From positions 1 through 22,042 of the forward strand of contig JAEYTI010000186.1 of the NCBI GenBank assembly GCA_023434145.1: a stretch of DNA of 22,042 nucleotides. The letters run 5' to 3'. The translations under genes were made by a program, and so were the position numbers. The notes beneath the pieces were generated by a model. That model searched no databases. It was not told the DNA's origin and was given only the letters and a program-made list of their open reading frames with translations. Every line of letters starts with the position of its first letter. The first letter of the stretch is position 1. This DNA comes from Chloroflexota bacterium (GTDB lineage Bacteria > Chloroflexota > Anaerolineae > Anaerolineales > Anaerolineaceae). This document shows positions 15,128 to 22,042 of this stretch, piece by piece.

Positions 15128-16996
15128 TTAGCAGGGCACGGTGTTCGGCACGGCGTTTCTGGGCGGATGGTTATCGTGACAGCAGTTTCCTGGCGCTGGC
15201 GCGGCGGGCAGCGGGTTGCCGGCTGCATCGTGTGTCATTCGCTTGTTCGCGGCAGCCTCATTGGCGGTGCCCAATAAGTTGCGGTTCACATTCTGCACGT
15301 TCAGCGAGCGCAGTCCTTGGATGGTATCCGGATCGCCGCCCGGCTGCAGCTCATACAAATGCAGGCGGATAAAACCCCCAGCCCCCGCCGCGGCGGCAGC
15401 CGCACCGCCCAGCGTGGCGTTATAGTTCACCTGCACCGCGCCCGCCCCGCTGGCCTGCCAGGTATCCATATTGATCGACTGCATACCATTCTCGGCAGCC
15501 GCCGCCAGCATGGGCTGTGCCAGCACCTCACGCACGAGGACAATATGACCAATGCCATTCTGGCGTATGGCCTGGCTGCAATCTGAGATGCCTCGCACTA
15601 CCGGGGGACCAGCCACAACGACGTGGTTGATGAACTTCCGCGCTCGTGCTCCCGCCAGAATAAAACAGCGGCCCTCGATCTGCATCTGGTCGTTCAGAAA
15701 CTGCTGGCGGTCAGCGGCAGGCTGCGCGCGGATCGCGTTCTCCACCTTCCAGGCCCAGGTGCGGGTATTATCTGCCCCGGCACCTGTAACAGCCACACGA
15801 TTCGCTGCGCCGGTAGCCCGCTGAATATTATTGGTGTGCGAATTGGCGTCGATGTAATGCCAGTTGGCATCGCCAACCGGATGAATACAGGCGCAAAAGC
15901 CAGCCCGGATGGAGATATCTGCGGTGAATAAATTGCACTTGTTCGAGCCACCATAGTTCCCATCATTGAATGTGCGCAAATCGCCATCTGCATCTTCACG
16001 AGAATGGTTGTTGTAAAAGCGGTTGGCACCCAGGTTTCCTGCTGGGGCCCAGTTAGCCTGGTGGTTGTTGATCTCCTGGTCGGCCTCCCACTCCATGCGC
16101 TTCCAGGTTCTTAAAGGCGGGCGCAGCAAAAAGCGTTTCGATTCAGGATGTACCGCCGCCTGGTTATTCTGACCAAACTCATTCAGGCGAACCAGCAGCG
16201 GGTGATTTAACGCTTCTTCAGAATCATTGCCGAAAAGCAGGTGAAACAGCTCGCGCGGGTTCATCGGGTGCGGGTCGGCAGCCGTGTGGTCAGCGTAACG
16301 GGCATGCAGCTTGACCAGCCGACGCGTGGCGTCTGCCGGATCCACTGCCGCGGTACCGATTACTGCGCCCGCTTCAGCGAAGATGAAATGGTCCGCGGCG
16401 CCTGCCAGGAACTGGGTAATAAAGTTGGCTTTATTGGATTGAATCACGTCAACGGGAAACTGAACCCCGCCTGTGGGTTCCACCCGGTTCTCAAACAACC
16501 CATTTACCGGCGCGGCGATGCCGTTGAGCAGTAGCTGAAGCTGTGCCTGGTCTACGTTCTCAAAGATCAAGGTCATTGGGATCGACTGAGCATCTTCCCA
16601 GCGCTCGAACCAGCGCGGAACACCGGTAATAAATGGGGTGCGCAAAAAAGGAAACGTCAGCATCTCGACCACCAGGCGGTCCCGCATTCCCCCACTGGCA
16701 GGGTCAAAACGGATCCGGGAAGAATCCACGGTATGCAGCCGGATCAGAGGATCGGGGTTACCGTCTTCATCGCTGAGCCCGCCTGCGGGAATCTGGATTT
16801 GTATATTCAGGCTGACGGTGCTTGTCCGGCCATCTGGGGCGGCTAAGGTGCTGTATGTCTCGCTAAAAGTATAGAGGGTGCGGTCAATCGCCCGCACAGT
16901 GGTTTTCCCAACCGGTATGCTGGCCAACGGCACAAAGAAGTGACGCCGGGTTGAGGTCGCCGCGAGTGAAATTTCGTCAACCAGGTTAAATGCCAT
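15128..16996 (-). CDS. Putative NlpC/P60- or CHAP-like cysteine peptidase (622 aa), middle gene of giant operon
   Basis: The start at 16996 follows a strong double GGAGGGAGG at 17000-17008; the gap to the upstream gene is 17 nt. Residues 1-150 are beta-rich. Residues 230-320 carry many His, Asn and Trp and look helical. Residues 350-366 read GSNKCNLFTADISIRAG, the usual look of the helix bearing the nucleophilic Cys in NlpC/P60 and CHAP enzymes (Cys354), and GIGHIVLVREV at about 481-491 resembles the strand with the catalytic His (His484). The 130-residue distance is longer than usual, implying an insertion. Such enzymes cut peptidoglycan stem peptides. The C-terminus is Ala/Gly-rich and then ends in a Cys/Pro-rich tail (CCHDNH...VPC). 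No signal peptide is seen. The peptidase call is an inference from short motifs. Confidence 0.55.
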   Translation of the reverse strand: MAFNLVDEISLAATSTRRHFFVPLASIPVGKTTVRAIDRTLYTFSETYSTLAAPDGRTSTVSLNIQIQIPAGGLSDEDGNPDPLIRLHTVDSSRIRFDPASGGMRDRLVVEMLTFPFLRTPFITGVPRWFERWEDAQSIPMTLIFENVDQAQLQLLLNGIAAPVNGLFENRVEPTGGVQFPVDVIQSNKANFITQFLAGAADHFIFAEAGAVIGTAAVDPADATRRLVKLHARYADHTAADPHPMNPRELFHLLFGNDSEEALNHPLLVRLNEFGQNNQAAVHPESKRFLLRPPLRTWKRMEWEADQEINNHQANWAPAGNLGANRFYNNHSREDADGDLRTFNDGNYGGSNKCNLFTADISIRAGFCACIHPVGDANWHYIDANSHTNNIQRATGAANRVAVTGAGADNTRTWAWKVENAIRAQPAADRQQFLNDQMQIEGRCFILAGARARKFINHVVVAGPPVVRGISDCSQAIRQNGIGHIVLVREVLAQPMLAAAAENGMQSINMDTWQASGAGAVQVNYNATLGGAAAAAAGAGGFIRLHLYELQPGGDPDTIQGLRSLNVQNVNRNLLGTANEAAANKRMTHDAAGNPLPAAPAPGNCCHDNHPPRNAVPNTVPC

Positions 16997-17013
16997 CGTC
17001 CTCCCTCCATTCT

Positions 17014-20000
17014 CTAGGGAACCGGTACGTTTCGCGTGTTTTCCGACACCAGTTCTACCCCTGCGCTGCTCATCAGCCTGGGGCGGTAGGTTTGTGCGGC
17101 CGCGAGATCCGCATTTTTATCGTAGGCTGTATAGAGCCATTCCTGGGTAGTGGGATCCTGCGCACTGGCCTTTGTCCATGTCGTAGCGCTCTTCCAGGTG
17201 CCGTTCTCCTGCCGCTGCACAATGAGATTGATATCTGATTGAGGTGTGCGTAGCGTCAACGCGACAGCCGGAACCAGTCCTGGGGTAGCGTCGGTGAAAG
17301 CATGTTCGTTTCCCGCGGCATCTAGCCGGACCCATTCAGCGCGCACCCAGGCGGGATCTGCCGGGGGGCCGTAGTCATACGCCCGCCCGGCGAATACGCG
17401 CGACGGATCGGATTGGTTGCCAGCATCATCGAAAGCCGCCAGGCGGTAGTAGAAGGTGACCCCACCGAGAACAGAATCAGTCCATTCATTGCTTGCCGGA
17501 CGAGCTGCGGGGTCACCGGGCAGCACCGCCAGAACGTGCACTTCTTCCATCAGGCGCAGGTCACGGGCTTTCTGTTCGTCGGCGGTGCGGTACACCCGGT
17601 ATTCCGTCAGATCTGGCTCGCGGTTGGATGCCCAGCGCAGGGTGATCTGCCGGTCGCCGCCCTCAACTCTGGTCACCACCGGCATGCGCGGGGGCACGAC
17701 GTTGGGCAGATATACCGGCGGGCTGGACAGACTCAAACTTTCGCTGCGGTTCTGCGCGCCATCAATGTAGGTAGAGCGGTAGAAATAGCGGTTGGTTGCC
17801 CGCCCGTCGAGGGTATCGATGTAAATGCGTAGGGTTGGGTCGATGGGAAAGTCTGCCGGGTTATCAGGCCCGGGTCGGTTCACCAGCGCAGGGTCGTCCG
17901 GATCCAGCGGGTGCAGGGTGATCTGTGTAAAGGCGGGTTCTGTCCAGGGAAGGCTGGCAAGCACGCGCAGGCCGTCATTCGACATGCCGCGGTAATAGGC
18001 CAGCGCCTGCTGCGTGCCTGTTGAATCATGAGAGAACGTGTTGATGTGGTTTAGTTCTGTGGCAATTTCGCCGCGCCGAGCGGTGAGGCCCGGGTCCGCG
18101 CCGCGCAGTTCCACCGGGAAGAGGTGCTCGTCCGCCGCGGCGATCGTGGGTGAGCCTCCCGACCGTTCTGTCCAATCGGCTTTAAACACTGCCTCGTCCA
18201 TCGCGCGGAAGACATGGGCTTTCAGGTGCGGGCTGGGCTGCCAGCGGTAGGTGTAAAAAGAACGGGCGTGGTAATCTGCTGGCGTGGCAAACACCTTTTC
18301 TGAGTCGGGCGGAGGCACAGGCGCAGGAGGACGCTCGCGCCACACCCGGAAAATGGTCACCTTGCCCCCGGCGCGGCCCTCGTTGCCTGGCCGGTCACCC
18401 CAAGTCGTCCCGCTCCAGGTGGGATGGTCATCCGTGTGCGTTTTGTCGTCCGTGGTGCTCACGCCAATCTGGGCGTAGACGATCGGCTCCGCCAGCGAAG
18501 AGACCAATGGCAAACCGCTCCCCCCACTGGCCGGCAGGAAGATCTCGTAGACACGCAGCGGATTTCCATCCCCATCGCTGGTAACGGTTACGTTCTGGTT
18601 GTAATCCACCACGTGATAACGGGTTTCCCAGTTGGCCGGTTGGTCATAATCTACGTATAGGGGGTGCGGGTCACCAGAACCATCCTGCTCGGGGATCACC
18701 ACGGAACAGGCTGCCGGTGCAGGTGGGGGGATATCGTCCCCGGGGCCAATATTAGCGACCGTCAGGCGCAGCGGCGTGCCTGCCTGGCTGCCAACTACCC
18801 GGAAGCTGTCTCCGCCAACACGCAGGCGGGTATCGGCATAGGCGTTGGCTGGCTGCGTATTGGGGATATCGGTCTCGACGCTGCTTTGACTGCTGCCAGA
18901 CGGAGTGACCGCGGTGATGCGCCCCAACAGGGCGTTGATGCGCCCGGGCTGGTAGTAGACTCGAAACTCTTTTGCATCCGGCGCCTGCTGCATGTGGCTG
19001 AACGTCCACTGCCAGCGCAGGCGCAGCCCGACAAGGCTTTCTCGCTCTCCCGCGGTGAGCGAAGCCTGCCACGCACTGTACGCGGTATCGCGCACGAGGT
19101 ACGGGTCACGTGGATCAAGGGCGTATGCCTCGATGGCAGTCGGCGGCGGCGGAGCGATTTTGTCGAGCAGGCCAACCGCATAAGGGTGTACCTGGGCTTC
19201 CCCGCCCGGTGGATCTTGATAATACCAGGGCTGCGGCTGACCGGCTGCGAGCGTCCATTGGAACCAGCGGGCTGCGCCGCTGTGGGCACTGTGCCGTCCA
19301 AAAATATCGATGCCGTTAATCCGGTAGCTGTACCAACCTTCAGGTAGGGCTGTATCGATGGCTTGCAGTGAGAAGGGCGGCCAGTCTGGCGGATAAGTGA
19401 CCGTCACACCGGATGGAAGGTCGGGTTCAACGGCAAGGATGGGTTGTTCCTCGGTAAGCAAATTGTAATCCGAAGCCAGCGGCGGCGTTGGCGAAGTTGG
19501 CTCACTGTTGCCCAAATCCACCCGCCACAAGTGATACAGCACCGCTCGACCAGGCAGCAGGAAGCCCAGGAATACGCCTAGATCCCAGCGCACCCCGGCA
19601 TTATTGCTGGCGTCGATCAGGCTACCATCGTCGGCGCGGAACGTAGCGCCGGGCAAGGCATACGCGCGCGGGTTGCCAGGCTGCACCAGCGGCGGCGCGG
19701 GCGCTACCCGCTTGTTGAAAACGATATAGCCATCCACCCCAACAAAATCTGGGCTGCTCACCAGCCAGTTCAACGCTTTGCTGGCGCTGCCGCCAAATTC
19801 ATTGCTGTGGTCGGCCAGGATCAGGTAGTCATAGGCCTGACCCGGGTCTGCCGTCTGATCGACCCAGTACAGACCCAGCATCTGGGCGATGGCCGGGTTG
19901 AGGCTGGCCATCAGCACAAGGTCGAGCGGGTACTGCTCTGGCATCACGGGGTCTTGTGATCCGCTTGGGTTATCCGGCACGCCGGTAATGGCTACCTTGC

Positions 20001-21270
20001 GCTGCGCCATCGGTTCGCCGGTTGGAGGGGGCCCACCGTCGACAAGCAGCTCCAATTGATCGTGCATCTCATTGAATGGATCGCCGCGCCAGTCATCTGG
20101 ATCGCCGTAGCGCACCCGGTTCACGGCCATATCCTCTGCTGCCGCCTCCGTACCAGGCCGATTCACACACGGATAATCGGGATGCGCCACCGGCAAACAG
20201 AGCGGCGCCGGAAACTCAGGCACGATCTCCCAGCCGCGGAGCACGCTGCGATCGATCGGCGCCCAGCAGATATCGATCACCACTGCCGGGCCGCTGCTGA
20301 ATTCCATGGCGGTAATAATGTCAAAGCTGAAGGTTTCGGTAACCACATGCCCGGGCTGCCCGCCAACCTCCTTGGTGACCACGGGCAGATCTCCCGACAG
20401 CGCCTGAACCTGGATGACCCGTTTCTCCTCTTCCTCTTCCGATTCCACGGCACAAACATAGCAAAGCTCAAACAAGAAGGCTTCATTTTGTGGGGCGATC
20501 ACTTGCAGTTCCACGATGCCATCGCCTGTCAGCGTCACCGTGTCGATATTGCCGTTCATGCCCGCCGTGTCCACCACGTCACCGCGCTCGTTCCGGGCAA
20601 CTATGCGTAGCGGGCTTGATGTGTGCCCCAGGCTGAGGCTGACGCGCGAAGCTGGGCAGGGTAACTTGATGCGGGTCTCAAACCCAACGTTAAGACCAAT
20701 GCGCCCCCCCATCGCACCAATCTGCTGACCGCTCCAGCGATCTCCATCGTGGTCTAAAACAAGAAACGTAATATCTTTGAACGATAAGGGATTTTCGAAT
20801 GGCGGGTTCAGACCGGCAAAGTCCACGCACACCCGCTCTCCATCGCCTCGCTCTCTGAGAAAGCCGAGAGTCACCTGAACCTGGGATGCCGGCTCGCTGG
20901 GCGGTAGATAAAAGCGCAGGTAGCCGCGGTCGCGCAGGTCAAACTCGACAAAATGCGGCGGCGGAAAAAGGCTGGTGAGGACGATATTCTGGTCGCTGAC
21001 AAAACGACCGTTCAGCAGATTGAGCGTAAACGTGCTAAGCGGCCCTGGCGAAAGTTGAAGCTCACGCAGCCGGTGCGTGATGCAGGTCATTTTCTCTTCC
21101 TGGTGTCGCCTCCGGAAGAGGTAGTAGCCGTACCAGGGAATACCCAAGTCGCGCCGGAAACTCCAGCGCAGGTGGATGCCGTCAGGCAAAGGCGGTTGGA
21201 TCGTGTTCGGCGGGCTGTCTCCCCGCACACCCAATCCGACCATGACCAGGTTCTGAGACTGAAAGGCCAT
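17014..21270 (-). CDS. Large Fn3-like, cysteine-domain protein (1418 aa), first gene of giant operon
   Basis: The start at 21270 is the first ATG after an in-frame stop, but it has only a weak GAAGA ahead of it. The N-terminus (residues 28-55, LPDGIHLRWSFRRDLGIPW and so on) reads like a short Fn3-type strand pair and is not a signal peptide. Residues 145-276 hold the cysteine-patterned domain also seen in the 3140-aa protein, followed by an acidic run (ESEEEEEKR). Unrecognised beta-rich segments cover 300-1190, with Pro-rich joints (for example 706-710 and 980-988). A clear fibronectin type III module lies at about 1193-1298 (ITLRWASNREPDLTEYRVYR, then FYYRLAAFDDAGNQS). The last 115 residues are another beta domain. 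It probably builds an extended scaffold with the two following gene products. No catalytic site is visible. Confidence 0.85.
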   Translation of the reverse strand: MAFQSQNLVMVGLGVRGDSPPNTIQPPLPDGIHLRWSFRRDLGIPWYGYYLFRRRHQEEKMTCITHRLRELQLSPGPLSTFTLNLLNGRFVSDQNIVLTSLFPPPHFVEFDLRDRGYLRFYLPPSEPASQVQVTLGFLRERGDGERVCVDFAGLNPPFENPLSFKDITFLVLDHDGDRWSGQQIGAMGGRIGLNVGFETRIKLPCPASRVSLSLGHTSSPLRIVARNERGDVVDTAGMNGNIDTVTLTGDGIVELQVIAPQNEAFLFELCYVCAVESEEEEEKRVIQVQALSGDLPVVTKEVGGQPGHVVTETFSFDIITAMEFSSGPAVVIDICWAPIDRSVLRGWEIVPEFPAPLCLPVAHPDYPCVNRPGTEAAAEDMAVNRVRYGDPDDWRGDPFNEMHDQLELLVDGGPPPTGEPMAQRKVAITGVPDNPSGSQDPVMPEQYPLDLVLMASLNPAIAQMLGLYWVDQTADPGQAYDYLILADHSNEFGGSASKALNWLVSSPDFVGVDGYIVFNKRVAPAPPLVQPGNPRAYALPGATFRADDGSLIDASNNAGVRWDLGVFLGFLLPGRAVLYHLWRVDLGNSEPTSPTPPLASDYNLLTEEQPILAVEPDLPSGVTVTYPPDWPPFSLQAIDTALPEGWYSYRINGIDIFGRHSAHSGAARWFQWTLAAGQPQPWYYQDPPGGEAQVHPYAVGLLDKIAPPPPTAIEAYALDPRDPYLVRDTAYSAWQASLTAGERESLVGLRLRWQWTFSHMQQAPDAKEFRVYYQPGRINALLGRITAVTPSGSSQSSVETDIPNTQPANAYADTRLRVGGDSFRVVGSQAGTPLRLTVANIGPGDDIPPPAPAACSVVIPEQDGSGDPHPLYVDYDQPANWETRYHVVDYNQNVTVTSDGDGNPLRVYEIFLPASGGSGLPLVSSLAEPIVYAQIGVSTTDDKTHTDDHPTWSGTTWGDRPGNEGRAGGKVTIFRVWRERPPAPVPPPDSEKVFATPADYHARSFYTYRWQPSPHLKAHVFRAMDEAVFKADWTERSGGSPTIAAADEHLFPVELRGADPGLTARRGEIATELNHINTFSHDSTGTQQALAYYRGMSNDGLRVLASLPWTEPAFTQITLHPLDPDDPALVNRPGPDNPADFPIDPTLRIYIDTLDGRATNRYFYRSTYIDGAQNRSESLSLSSPPVYLPNVVPPRMPVVTRVEGGDRQITLRWASNREPDLTEYRVYRTADEQKARDLRLMEEVHVLAVLPGDPAARPASNEWTDSVLGGVTFYYRLAAFDDAGNQSDPSRVFAGRAYDYGPPADPAWVRAEWVRLDAAGNEHAFTDATPGLVPAVALTLRTPQSDINLIVQRQENGTWKSATTWTKASAQDPTTQEWLYTAYDKNADLAAAQTYRPRLMSSAGVELVSENTRNVPVP
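20443..20838 (-). other. Cysteine-patterned domain, copy in the 1418-aa protein
   Basis: Residues 145-276: VCVDF (Cys148), NPL, FLVLD, IGLNVGFETRIKLPCP (Cys205), IVARNERGDVV, and NEAFLFELCYVC (Cys270, Cys273). Spacing is 57, 65 and 3 residues, against 58, 70 and 3 in the 3140-aa protein, so the two are paralogous domains. Confidence 0.6.
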
Positions 21271-21440
21271 TCTTCATGGTTCCCATGGTTACTTTGTCTT
21301 TCAACCTGGATAGCTTCTGAACGAGTTGGAGTAATGACAAGCGCGCCAGATAGACAAGTCACCCTACGCGGAGTAAAAAATGGATCCATCAACCACAATT
21401 CATGTACTTGTAAAACAGTAAATAAAACGGCCTAAGCGAG

Positions 21441-21498
21441 TTTTAGGAGTTTCGGTTGTTGAGGTGTAGACGCATCCCAACAACCGAAACTCCTAAAA
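21441..21498. repeat. Inverted repeat, 21-bp perfect arms, 16-nt loop
   Basis: The arms are 21441-21461 (TTTTAGGAGTTTCGG...) and 21478-21498 (complementary), with a 16-nt spacer. In the leader of the giant operon it would form a strong RNA stem. No T-run follows directly on either strand (on the minus strand a T-rich stretch comes about 14 nt later), so it is not a standard terminator. It might be an attenuator, a processing site, or a small mobile repeat. Confidence 0.75.
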
Positions 21499-21551
21499 AC
21501 TAAAAAGAGTAAAACCAATAAACCAGGGTGGATTTGCACTATTAATTTATT

Positions 21552-21579
21552 TTAATATAAATAATACCACCTTTGTCAA
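21552..21579 (-). promoter_or_regulatory. Sigma-70-like promoter for the giant operon
   Basis: On the minus strand TTGACA (21579-21574) is followed, after 16 nt, by TATTAA (21557-21552); a TAAAAT is also available 19 nt from the -35. The surrounding DNA is AT-rich. Transcription would start near 21545, giving a leader of roughly 275 nt before the ATG at 21270, long enough for regulation and containing the inverted repeat at 21441-21498. Confidence 0.5.
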
Positions 21580-21615
21580 TATATTTGCAATTCTATTTTT
21601 TCGGGTCTCATGGCT

Positions 21616-21672
21616 TTGCCGTGGTTATAGGGGGGAAGTTGCTGCGCAACTTCCCCCCTATAACCACGGCAA
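21616..21672. repeat. Long near-perfect hairpin, 27-bp arms, 3-nt loop
   Basis: The arms 21616-21642 and 21646-21672 are perfect complements around the loop TGC (21643-21645), including a six-G/six-C run. No T-tract follows on either strand, and the hairpin lies upstream of both divergent genes, so it is not a usual terminator. It resembles REP- or MITE-type palindromes, or a site able to form a cruciform. Confidence 0.8.
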
Positions 21673-21793
21673 TTCCCAAAGAGCCTCAATTCATGTAATA
21701 GATAAAGCGCATTGAATAAGATAAAATGATTGCATCTATCGGACCAAAGCTATTAACCAAGCATTCGAACCAATTTGAGGATAAATATTCGTC

Positions 21794-22042
21794 ATGCTTC
21801 CCTTCCTGCGGACCAAAACGACCATTCCGCAAACCCGCTCTAGACAAATTGAGCGCGGGCAGTTGTTGAACCGTATGGATGAAGCAACAGACTGCTGCCT
21901 GACGCTCATTGTCGCCCCGGCAGGCTTTGGCAAAACCACTCTTGCGGCTGCCTGGGCTAGAAAAGCACGTATTCCGGTTGCCTGGCTTTCGCTTCAGTCC
22001 ACCGATCAGCCGCCAGACCGCTTCCTCAGTTATCTCGTCCAG
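21794..22042 (+). CDS. LuxR-family MalT-like ATPase transcription regulator, N-terminal fragment (runs off window)
   Basis: The frame starts at ATG 21794, directly after an in-frame TAA at 21782-21784, and is open for 83 codons to the window end. The N-terminus (MLPFLRTKTTIPQTRSRQIE) and the P-loop APAGFGKTTLAAAWA at 41-55, followed by PVAWLSLQSTDQPPDRFLSYL, match the start of MalT/LAL-type regulators: a STAND ATPase, then TPR-like repeats and a C-terminal LuxR helix-turn-helix, usually about 850-950 residues. The later domains are outside the window. GAGG at 21776-21779 is a rather distant ribosome site. Such proteins switch on target operons after binding an inducer and ATP. Divergent placement makes the giant operon a candidate target. 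Confidence 0.85.
   Translation, partial: MLPFLRTKTTIPQTRSRQIERGQLLNRMDEATDCCLTLIVAPAGFGKTTLAAAWARKARIPVAWLSLQSTDQPPDRFLSYLVQ

Larger units (their letters stand above)
21271..21793. other. Divergent intergenic region (523 nt)
   Basis: There is no convincing gene here. From left to right it holds the leader of the giant operon with a 21-bp inverted repeat, an AT-rich stretch at about 21500-21600 with a minus-strand promoter, a long hairpin at 21616-21672, and about 120 nt ahead of the regulator gene. The base composition between 21500 and 21600 is far more AT-rich than the genes on either side. No clear promoter was found for the + strand regulator. Confidence 0.7.

Noticed and set aside
5696..21270. 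Assignment of the giant operon to a contractile injection system or phage tail
   Set aside because: No sheath, tube, baseplate or ATPase gene is in the window; the link is only a possibility to test outside it.
20953..21435. A 160-codon + strand frame crossing the start of the 1418-aa gene
   Set aside because: It overlaps the N-terminus of a well-supported gene and its leader, and ends inside the AT-rich leader without any recognisable domain.
21441..21672. CRISPR-like array from the inverted repeats
   Set aside because: The two palindromes are different from each other, there is only one copy of each and no regular spacers.
21616..21672. Rho-independent terminator
   Set aside because: No T-tract on either strand, and it lies upstream of both divergent genes rather than downstream of a gene.

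Overview
The window looks like a genome fragment from a filamentous or Anaerolineae-type member of the Chloroflexota. This is inferred, not proven. The support is the 5' end of a MalT-like LuxR ATPase regulator (a family often expanded in that phylum), the C-terminus of a B12/radical-SAM-type protein followed by a small acidic protein, and moderately high GC coding DNA with Shine-Dalgarno sites. No rRNA, tRNA, CRISPR array or transposase gene is visible.

Left arm (1-5688, + strand): an ordinary metabolic or accessory gene run. It holds the tail of a radical SAM protein, a small 87-aa protein, a short frameshifted remnant, a SAM-dependent methyltransferase, two alpha/beta hydrolases (4-nt overlap), a membrane-anchored serine hydrolase of the beta-lactamase/PBP class C type, and a 199-aa chimeric ORF that joins the N-terminus of an M28-like peptidase to the C-terminal membrane part of an ABC-2 permease. 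The close spacing suggests that 822-5688 is largely co-transcribed.

Centre and right (5696-21270, - strand): three very large genes fill about 15.6 kb with gaps of only 17 and 9 nt, transcribed from right to left. First is a 1418-aa protein with Fn3-like modules and a cysteine-patterned domain. Second is a 622-aa protein with a possible NlpC/P60- or CHAP-like Cys/His peptidase centre. Third is a 3140-aa protein. It has a roughly 900-residue beta-rich N-terminal region, a thrombospondin-type-3-like calcium motif, a second copy of the same cysteine-patterned domain, six jelly-roll/LamG-like repeats of about 180-210 residues, and a C-terminal beta tail. None of the three starts with a recognisable signal peptide although their modules look extracellular. 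This operon is the best candidate for an undescribed system: a surface, adhesive or delivered multi-protein assembly with a built-in wall-acting enzyme.

Far right (21271-22042): a 523-nt divergent intergenic region. It contains an AT-rich stretch with a good sigma-70-like promoter reading toward the giant operon, a 21-bp inverted repeat that would lie in the operon's leader RNA, and a nearly perfect 27-bp-arm hairpin further upstream. The MalT-like regulator gene then starts on the + strand and runs off the window; its position makes it a candidate regulator of the giant operon.
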